Shown here: positions 23,177 through 36,086 of the stretch, in pieces
How positions within the stretch are numbered: position 1 is the first letter of the stretch
Layout: the number at the start of each line of letters is the position of its first letter
Source: Solenopsis invicta
Taxonomy: Eukaryota; Arthropoda; Insecta; Hymenoptera; Formicidae
NCBI RefSeq assembly: GCF_016802725.1
Contig: NC_052672.1
Location: 9,244,210-9,308,209 of the forward strand
Direction of reading: 5' to 3'
Length of the DNA stretch: 64,000 nt
The notes under the pieces: generated by a model
What the model was told of the DNA's origin: nothing
Seen by the model: the letters and a program-made list of their open reading frames with translations, nothing else
The model's database searches: none
Translations under genes and position numbers: made by a program

Positions 23177-23216
23177 TTGGCGAAATATGGTAAGGAGTGT
23201 TCGATCAGCGACTAAA
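23073..23216 (-). CDS. first coding exon of the ABC transporter
   Basis: This exon starts after a TTTATAG acceptor (23217 downwards), so a 5' untranslated exon probably lies upstream, beyond 23.2 kb. The first likely methionine is at 23176 (MVQQEAVVVRNAMKRY). The frame runs to RGS and stops at donor AT|GTAAG. The split codon ATA is completed by the exon at 11248, giving GSIYGLLGSSGCGKTT, the standard run-in to Walker A. This joining codon is the main reason for linking two exons 11.8 kb apart. A longer frame upstream of the methionine crosses the acceptor and is not used. Confidence 0.82.
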
Positions 23217-23722
23217 CTATAAATAGAACAAAAACTAAGATAAAGATCGCTTAATATATGGCAGGAGTGCGTGGTTTTTTGCAACAAAGGTCAGGGTATC
23301 GATCATGTAACTTTTTTCTCCATTAATTTCAATGAAAAAAGATTTTACTTTTCACGTTTCTGTTCTAAGGAAAAACTACATAATCGATATCCAATAGTCT
23401 ATTTCGTAACTCTTAACGGCAGTTTCATAATCATTAATCGTTATAACGTCTCTGCGCAACTCTTTTACTGTACATTACTATATTTTATTATATATTACCG
23501 TATATAGATACGCAATGGTGTTATAATTACGATGACATTACTTTCTTCAAGAAAATAAAGGACAAATTTGAAAATTTTAACGCTTTATTCCTACATATTT
23601 CCAAATCATTTTATGGCAATTAGGAATCAATGTGTTTCAAAATTTTCTTATGTATCAAAATAAGGTACTTTGCAGTTTTTTGATAATTTTAAACTGATTC
23701 GGCTGTGTTGGAACAATCTCTT

Positions 23723-23904
23723 GATTTAAATTATGATGTTGAAGCTAGCAGCGGATTCGCAGCAGCAGATTCGTCAAAGCAGAGATTCTGATTCAAAATA
23801 AAATACATAAGAAACTTTGACATATAAAGGCAAACTAGCAAGTAACTGCACAAAATACATTTATACGCTTCTAAATAGATCAGACTATCCAGAACAATTA
23901 ACAA
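23723..23904 (+). repeat. array leader, copy 1
   Basis: Unique sequence (from GATGTTGAAGCTAGCAGC) that introduces the satellite array and recurs almost unchanged at 32654-32815 before the second array. It carries the start of a short frame beginning MTYKGKLASNCTKY at 23817 that runs into a diverged first satellite unit (LFKLYNELLQKQGKEAS). The protein is not recognised. Confidence 0.75.
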
Positions 23905-26900
23905 AAATGCGCAGGTCTACTAAATTGTTTAAATTATATAACGAATTATTGCAGAAACAAGGGAAGGAAGCCTCGGTCGGGGCTGCAAATTTTTTTAGAA
24001 CATTATTATTGGCTTCTAAATCAATGCCGACTAGCAAGAAAAATTAAAAAAAATGCGCACAGCATTGAAAAATTATTTAAACAATATAAAATTTATTGCA
24101 AAAACAGGAAAACGAAGTCTCGGTCGGGGCTGCAAATTTTTTTAGAACATTATTGTAGGCTTCTAAATCAATCCCGACTAGTAAGAAAAATTTAAAAAAA
24201 TGCGCACGGCATTGAAAACTTATTTAAACAATATAAGATTTATTGCAAAAACAGAAAAACGAAGTCTCGGTCGGGGCTGCAAATTTTTTTAGAACATTAT
24301 TGTAGGCTTCTAAATCAATCCCGACTAGTAAGAAAAATTTAAAATATGCGCGCGGCTACGAAAAATTATTTAAGCAATATAAAATTTATTGCAAAAACAG
24401 GAAAACGAAGTCTCGGTCGGGGCTGCACATTTTTTTAGAACATCATTATAGCCTTCTAAATCAATCCCGACTAGTAAGAAAAATTAAAAAAAATGCGCAC
24501 GGCATTGAAGAATTATTTAAACAATATAAAATTTATTGCAAAAACAGGAAAACGAAGTCTCGGTCGGGGCTGCAAATTTTTTTAGAACATTATTGTAAGC
24601 TTCTAAATCAATCCCGACTAGTAAGAAAAATTTAAAAAAATGCGTGCGGCTACGAAAAATATTTAAACAATATAAAATTTATTGCAAAAACAGGAAAACG
24701 AAGTCTTGGTCGGGGCTGCAAATTTTTTTAGAACATTATTGTTGGCTTCTAAATCAATGCCGACTAGTAAGAAAAATTAAAAAAAATGCGCACGGCATCG
24801 AAAAATTATTTAAACAATATAAAATTTATTGCAAAAACAGGAAAACGAAGTCTCGGTCGGGGCTGCAAATTTTTTTAGAACATTATTGTAGGCTTCTAAA
24901 TCAATCCCGACTAGTAAGAAAAATTTAAAAAAATGCGCGCGGCTACGAAAAATATTTAAACAATATAAAATTTATTGCAAAAACAGGAAAACGAAGTCTC
25001 GGTCGGGGCTGCAAATTTTTTTAGAACATTATTGTTGGCTTCTAAATCAATGCCGACTAGTAAGAAAAATTAAAAAAAATGTGCACGGCATTGAAAAATT
25101 ATTTAAACAATATAAAATTTATTGCAAAAACAGGAAAACGAAGTCTCGGTCGGGGCTGCAAATTTTTTTAGAACATTATTGCAGGCTTCTAAATCAATGC
25201 CGACTAGTAAGAAAAATTAAAAAAAATGCGCGCGGCTACGAAAAATATTTAAACAATATAAAATTTATTGCAAAAACAGGAAAACGAAGTCTCGGTCGGG
25301 GCTGCAAATTTTTTTAGAACATCATTATAGCCTTTTAAATCAATCCCGACTAGTAAGAAAAATTTAAACAAATGCGCACGGCTACGAAAAATTATTTATA
25401 CAATATAAAATTTATTGCAAGAACAGGAAAACCAAGTCTCGGTCGGGGCTGCAAATTTTTTTAGAACATTATTGTAGGCTTCTAAATCAATCCCGACTAG
25501 TAAGAAAAATTTAAAAAAATGCGCAAGGCATTGAAAACTTATTTAAACAATATAAGATTTATTGCAAAAACAGAAACACGAAGTCTCGGTCGGGGCTGCA
25601 AATTTTTTTAGAACATTATTGTAGGCTTCTAAATCAATCCCGACTAGTAAGAAAAATTTAAAATATGCGCGCGGCTACGAAAAATTATTTAAGCAATATA
25701 AAATTTATTGCAAAAACAGGAAAACGAAGTCTCGGTCGGGGCTGCAAATTTTTTTAGAACATTATTGTAGGCTTCTAAATCAATCCCGACTAGTAAGAAA
25801 AATTTAAAAAAATGCGCGCGGCTACGAAAAATATTTAAACAATATAAAATTTATTGCAAAAACAGGAAAACGAAGTCTCGGTCGGGGCTGCAAATTTTTT
25901 TAGAACATTATTGTTGGCTTCTAAATCAATGCCGACTAGTAAGAAAAATTAAAAAAAATGTGCACGGCATTGAAAAATTATTTAAACAATATAAAATTTA
26001 TTGCAAAAACAGGAAAACGAAGTCTCGGTCGGGGCTGCAAATTTTTTTAGAACATTATTGCAGGCTTCTAAATCAATGCCGACTAGTAAGAAAAATTAAA
26101 AAAAATGCGCGCGGCTACGAAAAATATTTAAACAATATAAAATTTATTGCAAAAACAGGAAAACGAAGTCTCGGTCGGGGCTGCAAATTTTTTTAGAACA
26201 TCATTATAGCCTTTTAAATCAATCCCGACTAGTAAGAAAAATTTAAACAAATGCGCACGGCTACGAAAAATTATTTATACAATATAAAATTTATTGCAAA
26301 AACAGGAAAACGAAGTCTCGGTCGGGGCTGCAAATTTTTTTAGAACATTATTGTTGGCTTCTATATCAATCCCGACTAGTAAGAAAAATTTAAAAAAATG
26401 CGCACGGCATTGAAAACTTATTTAAACAATATAAGATTTATTGCAAAAACAGAAAAACGAAGTCTCGGTCGGGGCTGCAAATTTTTTTAGAACATTATTG
26501 TAGGCTTCTAAATCAATCCCGACTAGTAAGAAAAATTTAAAATATGCGCGCGGCTACGAAAAATTATTTAAGCAATATAAAATTTATTGCAAAAACAGGA
26601 AAACGAAGTCTCGGTCGGGGCTGCAAATTTTTTTAGAACATCATTATAGCCTTCTAAATCAATCCCGACTAGTAAGAAAAATTAAAAAAAATGCGCACGG
26701 CATTGAAAAATTATTTAAACAATATAAAATTTATTGCAAAAACAGGAAAACGAAGTCTCGGTCGGGGCTGCAAATTTTTTTAGAACATTATTGCAGGCTT
26801 CTAAATCAATGCCGACTAGTAAGAAAAATTAAAAAAAATGCGCGCGGCTACGAAAAATATTTAAACAATATAAAATTTATTGCAAAAACAGGAAAACGAA

Positions 26901-29900
26901 GTCTTGGTCGGGGCTGCAAATTTTTTTAGAACATTATTGTTGGCTTATAAATCAATGCCGACTAGTAAGAAAAATTAAAAAAAATGCGCACGGCATCGAA
27001 AAATTATTTAAACAATATAAAATTTATTGCAAAAACAGGAAAACGAAGTCTCGGTCGGGGCTGCAAATTTTTTTAGAACATTATTGTAGGCTTCTAAATC
27101 AATCCCGACTAGTAAGAAAAATTAAAAAAAATGCGCACGGCTACGAAAAATATTTAAACAATATAAAATTTATTGCAAAAACAGGAAAACGAAGTCTCGG
27201 TCGGAGCTGCAAATTTTTTTAGAACATTATTGTTGGCTTCTAAATCAATGCCGACTAGTAAGAAAAATTAAAAAAAATGCGCACGGCATTGAAAAATTAT
27301 TTAAGCAATATAAAATTTATTGCAAAAACAGGAAAATGAAGTCTCGGTCGGGGCTGCACATTTTTTAGAACATTATTGTAGGCTTCTAAATCAATCCCGA
27401 CTAGTAAGAAAAATTTAAAAAAATGCGCACGGCATTGAAAAATTATTTAAACAATATAAGATTTATTGCTAAAACAGAAAAACGAAGTCTCGGTCGATGC
27501 TGCAAATTTTTTTAGAACATTATTGTAAGCTTCTAAATCAATCCCGACTAGTAAAAAAAATTTAAAAAAATGCGTGCGGCTACGAAAAATATTTAAACAA
27601 TATAAAATTTATTGCAAAAACAGGAAAACGAAGTCTTGGTCGGGGCTGCAAATTTTTTTAGAATATTATTGTTGGCTTCTAAATCAATGCCGACTAGTAA
27701 GAAAAATTAAAAAAAATGCGCACGGCATTGAAAAATTATTTAAACAATATAAAATTTATTGCAAAAACAGGAAAACGAAGTCTCGGTCAGGGCTGCAAAT
27801 TTTCTTAGAACATCATTATAGCCTTCTAAATCAATCCCGACTAGTAAGAAAAATTAAAAAAAATGCGCACGGCATTGAAGAAATATTTAAACAATATAAA
27901 ATTTATTGCAAAAACAGGAAAACGAAGTCTCGGTCGGGAATGCAAATTTTTTTAGAACATTATTGTTGGCTTCTAAATCAATGCCGACTAGTAAGAAAAA
28001 TTAAAAAAAATGCGCACGGCATTGAAAAATTATTTAAACAATATAAAATTTATTACAAAAACAGGAAAACGAAGTCTCGGTCGGGGCTGCAAATTTTTTT
28101 AGAACATTATTGTAGGCTTCTAAATCAATCCCGACTAGTAAGAAAAATTTAAAAAAATGCGCGCGGCTACGAAAAATATTTAAACAATATAAAATTTATT
28201 GCAAAAACAGGAAAACGAAGTCTCGGTCGGGGCTGCAAATTTTTTTAGAACATTATTGTAGGCTTCTAAATCAATCCCGACTAGTAAGAAAAATTTAAAA
28301 AAATGCGCGCGGCTACGAAAAATATTTAAACAATATAAAATTTATTGCAAAAACAGGAAAACGAAACCTCGGTCGGGGCTGCAAATTTTTTTAGAACATC
28401 ATTATAGCCTTCTAAATAAATCTCGATTAATGAGAAAAATTAAAAAAAATGCGCACGGCTACGAAAAATTATTTAAACAATATAAAATTTATTGCAAAAA
28501 CAGAAAAACGAAGTCTCGGTCGGGGCTGCAAATTTTTTTAGAACATTATTGTTGGCTTCTAAATCAATGCCGACTAGTAAGAAAAATTAAAAAAATGCGC
28601 ACGGTATTGAAAAATTATTTAAACAATATTAAATTTATTGCAAAAACAGGAAAACGAAGTCTCGGTCGGGGCTGCAAATTTTTTTAGAACATTATTGTAG
28701 GCTTCTAAATCAATCCCGAATAGTAAGAAAAATTTAAAAAAATGCGCACCGCATTGAAAAATTATTTAAACAATATAAGATTTATTGCAAAAACAGAAAA
28801 ACAAAGTCTCGGTCGGGGCTGCAAATTTTTTTAGAACATTATTGTAGGCTTCTAAATCAATCCCGACTAGTAAGAAAAATTTAAAATATGCGCGCGGCTA
28901 CGAAAAATTATTTAAGCAATATAAAATTTATTGCAAAAACAAGAAAATGAAGTCTCGGTCGGGGCTGCAAATTTTTTTAGAACATTATTATAGCCTTCTA
29001 AATAAATCTCGATTAATGAATAAAATTCAAAAAAATGCGCTCAACTACGAAAAATTATTTAAGCAATATAAAATTTATTGCAAAAACAGAAAAACGAAGT
29101 CTCGGTCGGGGCTGCAAAATGTTGTAGAACATTATTGTAGGCTTCTAAATCAATCCCGACTAGTAAGAAAAATTAAAAAAAATGCGCACGGCTACGAAAA
29201 ATTATTTAAACAATATAAAATTTATTGCAAAAACAGGAAAACGAAACCTCGGTCGGGGCTGCAAATTTTTTTAGAACATTATTATAGCCTTCTAAATAAA
29301 TCTCGACTAATGAGAAAAATTAAAAAAAATGCGCACGTCTACGAAAAATTATTTAAACAATATAAAATTTATTGCAAAAACAGAAAAACGAAACCTCGGT
29401 CGGGGCTGCAAATTTTTTTAGAACATTATTGTAAGCTTCTAAATCAATCCCGACTAGTAAGAAAAATTTAAAAAAATGCGCACCGCATTGAAAAATTATT
29501 TAAACAATATAAGATTTATTGCAAAAACAGAAAAACGAAGTCTCGGTCGGGGCTGCAAATTTTTTTAGAACATTATTGTAGGCTTCTAAATCAATCCCGA
29601 CTAGTAAGAAAAATTTAAAATATGCGCGCGGCTACGAAAAATTATTTAAGCAATATAAAATTTATTGCAAAAACAAGAAAACGAAGTCTCGGTCGGGGCT
29701 GCAAATTTTTTAGAACATCATTATAGCCTTCTAAATCAATCCCGACTAGTAAGAAAAATTAAAAAAAATGCGCACGGCATTGAAGAATTATTTAAACAAT
29801 ATAAAATTTATTGCAAAAACAGGAAAACGAAGTCTCGGTCGGGGCTGCAAATTTTTTTAGAACATTATTGTTGGCTTGTAAATCAATGCCGACTAGTAAG

Positions 29901-31188
29901 AAAAATTAAAAAAAATGCGCACGGCATTGAAAAATTATTTAAGCAATATAAAATTTATTGCAAAAACAGGAAAATGAAGTCTCGGTCGGGGCTGCAAATT
30001 TTTTTAGAACATTATTGTAGGCTTCTAAATCAATCCCGACTAGTAAGAAAAATTTAAAAAAATGCGCACGGCATTGAAAAATTATTTAAACAATATAAGA
30101 TTTATTGCTAAAACAGAAAAACGAAGTCTCGGTCGAGGCTGCAAATTTTTTTAGAACATTATTGTAAGCTTCTAAATCAATCCCGACTAGTAAGAAAAAT
30201 TTAAAAAAATGCGTGCGGCTACGAAAAATATTTAAACAATATAAAATTTATTGCAAAAACAGGAAAACGAAGTCTTGGTCGGGGCTGCAAATTTTTTTAG
30301 AACATTATTGTAGGCTTCTAAATCAATGCCGACTAGTAAGAAAAATTAAAAAAAATGCGCACGGCATTGAAAAATTATTTAAACAATATAAAATTTATTG
30401 CAAAAACAGGAAAACGAAGTCTCGGTCAGGGCTGCAAATTTTCTTAGAACATCATTATATCCTTCTAAATCAATCCCGACTAGTAAGAAAAATTAAAAAA
30501 AATGCGCATGGCATTGAAGAAATATTTAAACAATATAAAATTTATTGCAAAAACAGGAAAACGAAGTCTCGGTCGGGGATGCAAATTTTTTTAGAACATT
30601 ATTGTTGGCTTCTAAATCAATGCCGACTAGTAAGAAAAATTAAAAAAAATGCGCACGGCATTGAAAAATTATTTAAACAATATAAAATTTATTACAAAAA
30701 CAGGAAAACGAAGTCTCGGTCGGGGCTGCAAATTTTTTTAGAACATTATTGTAGTCTTCTAAATCAATCCCGACTAGTAAGAAAAATTTAAAAAAATGCG
30801 CGCGGCTACGAAAAATATTTAAACAATATAAAATTTATTGCAAAAACAGGAAAACGAAGTCTCGCTCAGGGCTGCAAATTTTTTTAGAACATTATTGTTG
30901 GCTTCTAAATCAATGCCGATTAGTAAGAAAAATTAAAAAAAATGCGCACGGCATTGAAAAATTATTTAAACAATATAAAATTTATTGCAAAAACAGGAAA
31001 ACGAAGTCTCGGTCGGGGCTGCAAATTTTTTTAGAACATCATTATAGCCTTTTAAATCAATCCCGACTAGTAAGAAAAATTTAAACAAATGCGCACGGCT
31101 ACGAAAAATTATTTATACAATATAAAATTTATTGCAAAAACAGGAAAACGAAGTCTCGGTCGGGGCTGCAAATTTTTTTCGAACATCA
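23905..31188 (+). repeat. 146/147-bp satellite, array A (about 50 units)
   Basis: Landmarks CTCGGTCGGGGCTGCAAATT and TCAATCCCGACTAGTAAG recur every 146 or 147 bp; the one-base variation lies in the A-run after AAAAATT. The first unit (23905-24000) is clearly diverged, as expected at an array edge. Units of 147 bp read through as a 49-residue peptide repeat (core KLFKQYKIYCKNRKTK, then SGLQIFLEHY), and 146-bp units break the frame. Longer identical blocks show repeated local duplication: offset 879 bp (near 25081 and 25960) and 2,639 bp (near 27574 and 30213), equal to 6 and 18 units. Confidence 0.95.
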
Positions 31189-31409
31189 TTATAGCTTGCG
31201 ATCATACATTCAATTGGGAGCACGTTTCTATTTTAGACAATGAAACTAATTACCAAAAGCGACTTGTTTCGGAAATGATGCATATCAGAGAGCAAAAGAA
31301 TAGTATAAATCTTATGAAGGACACAGAACTGTTAAATAATTCATATCTTAACATTCTCGTATTTCTTTCGAAAAATTATGATTATTTTTTAAAAATTGTA
31401 AATTTCTAA
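31189..31409 (+). pseudogene. Penelope-like element, GIY-YIG C-terminal fragment
   Basis: Directly after the last satellite unit the frame reads CDHTFNWEHVSILD, then YQKRLVSEMMHI, then QKNSINLMKDTELLNNSYL, ending at 31409. This is the conserved end of the endonuclease region of Penelope-like retroelements: H-x-FDW, ILD-x-E-x-x-Y-x-KRL-x-SEM-x-HI, and INL-x-x-DTE. No reverse transcriptase is visible on either side, so only the tail survives. The longer frame that fuses it to the satellite (from 31089) is accidental. Confidence 0.7.
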
Positions 31410-32653
31410 ACAATTTCATAATAGCATTTTGTATAAATGCAAGTTTCAAAACTTTAAGTTGAGGTTTTTCTCTACTCCAAATATTATTAAAAACATTCTT
31501 TTAGTAGGAGTCATGGAGACATAAAGAAAATTTTTTTACAATTTTTGCAATATTTTTTTTTCAACAACCTCTCTAATTAAATTAATCATATAAATTCGCA
31601 CAAGTGTCAATAGCAATTCAATGTATCAAAATTAACTTGACATTTTCTTTTCTAAGACAAACTGTGTTCAATCGTTTTATTAGATTCCAACATATGCCAA
31701 TCATTTTTAGTACAGAAAATATATAATGATGAATGATTTACAACAGACAACAGTAGTTCTCTTAAGTAACGCCGAATAACTAAATGCCGCTCTTGCATAA
31801 AATTAAATTTACCGACTGTTTTCATAAAAATTTATTTATTAGTACTATCTTATTGTTAGATATTAAACGTTATTTGAAAAAACTCTATGATTCGAATATA
31901 AGAACAAACAACACGTAAACGTTCCTTAACAGAGTTTCTAAAATAAGCTTGCAACGCAATGTACGTTGCAAGTATAGTACGCACGATATAAAATAGAGTG
32001 AGTAAGACTTACAATATTCTAGTAAGTGGCGTCGTCGCGTTTATTTTCTGAACAAATCGTATTACGTCCTTTTGGTAGGTCAGTTCTCACGATAGTGAAC
32101 CGTTAAATTTTTACTTCTATGTTGAAGGCCCGACTTTTCTCGCGCGTGCGCGGTGAATGTAGTATCACTGAGGTATCGCTACAGAGAAAAAGATGTACCA
32201 TTGGCACCCGTACATAATTTTTTGTAATTTAAAAGCAAAATTTTTATAATATGAGAAAAATGTTTATTATATTAAATTAACAATTATTAAAATTATTAAA
32301 AATTAAAATTATTAAAATTATTTAAAATTACAATTATTAAAACTACTAAAAATTATAATTATTAAAAATGTGTTATATATATGTATAATAATTATATATT
32401 TGTATGTAAAGAAAAAATATATATATATAAAATGTATGTATGTATGTATATATATGTAGAGAGAGAGAGAGAAATAAACTGAAGGAAGGATTAAAATAAT
32501 TTTACACAAGATATATTTATACTAACAAAATAAAATACTTTATTTGGCAGAAAAAATTATAGAATACCAACATTTGTTGCAAGGGTAAGGAAAACTGCCA
32601 AAAACCTTACCAGTATTCATAAAACAAAAATAAACTCGTGAAATTCAAAACAT
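31410..32653. other. spacer between satellite arrays A and B
   Basis: AT-rich and non-coding. Simple repeats (TATG, GA and TA steps) lie at about 32380-32475. A less AT-rich block at about 32010-32215 has no recognised similarity. Confidence 0.4.
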
Positions 32654-32815
32654 GATGTTGAAGCTAGCAGCAGATTCGTCAAAGCAGGGATTCTCATTCA
32701 AAATAAAATACATAAGAAACTTTGACATATAAAGGCAAACTAGCAAGTAACTGCACGAAATACACTTATACGCTTCTAAATAGATCAGACTATCCAGAAC
32801 AATTAACAAAAATGC
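32654..32815 (+). repeat. array leader, copy 2
   Basis: Near-identical to 23723-23904 apart from a short deletion (one CAGCAG-type unit) and a few substitutions. It precedes array B as the first copy precedes array A, so leader plus array was duplicated as a block. Confidence 0.75.
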
Positions 32816-35230
32816 GCAGGTCTACTAAATTGTTTAAATTATATAACGAGTTATTGCAGAAACAAGGGAAGGAAGCCTCGGTCGGGGCTGCAAATTTTTT
32901 TAGAACATTACTGTAGGCTTCTAAATCAATCCCGACTAGTAAGAAAAATAAAAAAAAAATGCGCACGGCTACAAAAAATTATTTAAACAATATAAAATTT
33001 ATTGCAAAAACAGAAAAACGAAGTCTCGGTCGGGGCTGCAAAATTTTGTAGAACATTATTGTAGGCTTCTAAATCAATCCCGACTAGTAAGAAAAATAAA
33101 AAAAAATGCGCACGGCTACGAAAAATTATTTAAACAATATAAAATTTATTGCAAAAACAGGAAAACGAAACCTCGGTCGGGGCTGCAAATTTTTTTAGAA
33201 CATCATTATAGCCTTCTAAATAAATCTCGATTAATGAGAAAAATTAAAAAAAATGCGCACGGCTACGAAAAATTATTTAAACAATATAAAATTTATTGCA
33301 AAAACAGAAAAACGAAGTCTCGGTCGGGGCTGCAAATTTTTTTAGAACATTATTGTTGGCTTCTAAATCAATGCCGACTAGTAAGAAAAATTAAAAAAAT
33401 GCGCACGGTATTGAAAAATTATTTAAACAATATTAAATTTATTGCAAAAACAGGAAAACGAAGTCTCGGTCGGGGCTGCAAATTTTTTTAGAACATTATT
33501 GTAGGCTTCTAAATCAATCCCGAATAGTAAGAAAAATTTAAAAAAATGCGCACCGCATTGAAAAATTATTTAAACAATATAAGATTTATTGCAAAAACAG
33601 AAAAACAAAGTCTCGGTCGGGGCTGCAAATTTTTTTAGAACATTATTGTAGGCTTCTAAATCAATCCCGACTAGTAAGAAAAATTTAAAATATGCGCGCG
33701 GCTACGAAAAATTATTTAAGCAATATAAAATTTATTGCAAAAACAAGAAAATGAAGTCTCGGTCGGGGCTGCAAATTTTTTTAGAACATTATTATAGCCT
33801 TCTAAATAAATCTCGATTAATGAATAAAATTCAAAAAAATGCGCTCAACTACGAAAAATTATTTAAGCAATATAAAATTTATTGCAAAAACAGAAAAACG
33901 AAGTCTCGGTCGGGGCTGCAAAATGTTGTAGAACATTATTGTAGGCTTCTAAATCAATCCCGACTAGTAAGAAAAATTAAAAAAAATGCGCACGGCTACG
34001 AAAAATTATTTAAACAATATAAAATTTATTGCAAAAACAGGAAAACGAAACCTCGGTCGGGGCTGCAAATTTTTTTAGAACATTATTATAGCCTTCTAAA
34101 TAAATCTCGACTAATGAGAAAAATTAAAAAAAATGCGCACGTCTACGAAAAATTATTTATACAATATAAAATTTATTGCAAAAACAGAAAAACGAAACCT
34201 CGGTCGGGGCTGCAAATTTTTTTAGAACATTATTGTAAGCTTCTAAATCAATCCCGACTAGTAAGAAAAATTTAAAAAAATGCGCACCGCATTGAAAAAT
34301 TATTTAAACAATATAAGATTTATTGCAAAAACAGAAAAACGAAGTCTCGGTCGGGGCTGCAAATTTTTTTAGAACATTATTGTAGGCTTCTAAATCAATC
34401 CCGACTAGTAAGAAAAATTTAAAATATGCGCGCGGCTACGAAAAATTATTTAAGCAATATAAAATTTATTGCAAAAACAAGAAAACGAAGTCTCGGTCGG
34501 GGCTGCAAATTTTTTAGAACATCATTATAGCCTTCTAAATCAATCCCGACTAGTAAGAAAAATTAAAAAAAATGCGCACGGCATTGAAGAATTATTTAAA
34601 CAATATAAAATTTATTGCAAAAACAGAAAAACGAAGTCTCGGTCGGGGCTGCAAATTTTTTTAGAACATTATTGTAAGCTTCTAAATCAATCCGGACTAG
34701 TAAGAAAAATTTAAAAAAATGCGTGCGGCTACGAAAAATATTTAAACAATATAAAATTTATTGCAAAAACAGGAAAACGAAGTCTCGGTCGGGGCTGCAA
34801 ATTTTTTTAGAACATTATTGTTGGCTTCTAAATCAATGCCGACTAGTAAGAAAAATTAAAAAAAATGCGCACGGCTACGAAAAATTATTTAAGCAATATA
34901 AAATTTATTGCAAAAACAGGAAAACGAAACCTCGGTGGGGGCTGCAAATTTTTTTAGAACATCATTATAGCCTTCTAAATAAATCTCGACTAATGAGAAA
35001 AATTTTTAAAAATGCTCACAGCTACGAAAAATTATTTAAACAATATAAAATTTATTGCAAAAACAGGAAAACGAAGTCTCGGTCGGGCCTGCAAATTTTT
35101 TTAGAACATTATTGTAGGCTTCTAAATCAATCCCGACTAGTAAGAAAAATTTAAAAAAATGCGCACGGCTACGAAAAATTATTTAAACAATATCAAATTT
35201 ATTGCAATAACAGGAAAACGATACCTCGGA
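32816..35230 (+). repeat. 146/147-bp satellite, array B (about 16 units)
   Basis: Same unit as array A. About 1.5 kb (roughly 33130-34620) is a near-identical copy of 28330-29810, shifted by exactly 4,804 bp with only rare substitutions. The array ends inside a unit at about 35225, where the palindrome arm begins (GGAGAAACGCCTAGA). Confidence 0.93.
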
Positions 35231-35677
35231 GAAACGCCTAGATGGCAGGAATCAAACTGCGGCTCGGCGTGGTGCGTAAAAAATTATTAAAAATGTAATG
35301 TTACTAATGATAATAATGTACTCTCATGTGCACCTCTTTCACCACCGATTTCCTAGATCGAGAGCATGCACATGCGAGACAGATCCTTGCAAGTGGTTGA
35401 CTCGAGGGGCCATTCGCTCAGCTATTTGATGTACACGTGATTATAAAGTACAGTTGATTACATCTGATTACAGTTGATTACGATGTGATTACAACTACTA
35501 AAGTGATTTTATACGACTGTGTGAAATCGATTGTGATCACAGCTGATTTCATTGTGATTACAAATGATATCACAGTGATTACAAATGATATCATTGTGAT
35601 AGCAGTGATTACAAATGATTTTATTGTGATTGCAAATGATTTCAATAGTATTACTTGTTATTATTGCTAATTTCAAT
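35231..35677 (+). repeat. left arm of the large palindrome
   Basis: About 450 bp is repeated inverted at 36843-37300 with only a few mismatches. The outer part is unique sequence (CACATGCGAGACAGATCC). The inner part (35435-35660) is a run of degenerate TGATTACAAATGAT-type repeats. Outside both arms satellite units follow, so the palindrome extends into arrays B and C at lower identity. Confidence 0.9.
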
Positions 35678-36086
35678 GGTCGCATGTTACCAAGACTGAT
35701 TTATACCCATAGATTGCTATACCGGTTCCGCCTACCGTTGTATTCGGCGCAGAAGATGCGAATTTAAAGAGTAGTGTCTAGGTCTAGTCAAGGTCATTAA
35801 GAGAAGGAATCAAGAAAATCTGGTCTACAAGATCAAACGTTACTATTATTGTTCTGGTCGATTGCATCATAATCGGCCGCCAGGCTAATTAATTTCCGTG
35901 ATTTGAGTAAATAAATTAAAATCTTTAATTCATATGATGGGCATAAAATCCCAGCCGATTATGATGCAATCGACCAGGACATTCATCACCTACTCTTTAA
36001 ATTCGCATCTTCTGCGCCGAATACAACGGTAGGCGGAACCGGTATAGCAATCTATGGGTATAAATCAGTCTTGGTAACATGCGACC
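35678..36086. mobile_element. 409-bp foldback element in the palindrome centre
   Basis: It begins GGTCGCATGTTACCAAGACT and ends with the exact inverse. The first ~98 bp of each arm match inverted. Then the left arm has about 95 extra bp, and matching resumes over GGTCGATTGCATCATAATCGG. No protein frame is present. It appears to be a non-autonomous element with long inverted termini; a target duplication is not clear (at most AT/AT). Confidence 0.7.

Noticed and set aside
23905..31188. Regular repeats resembling a CRISPR array
   Set aside because: There are no unique spacers between short repeats; the whole 147-bp unit repeats head to tail in a eukaryotic genome.
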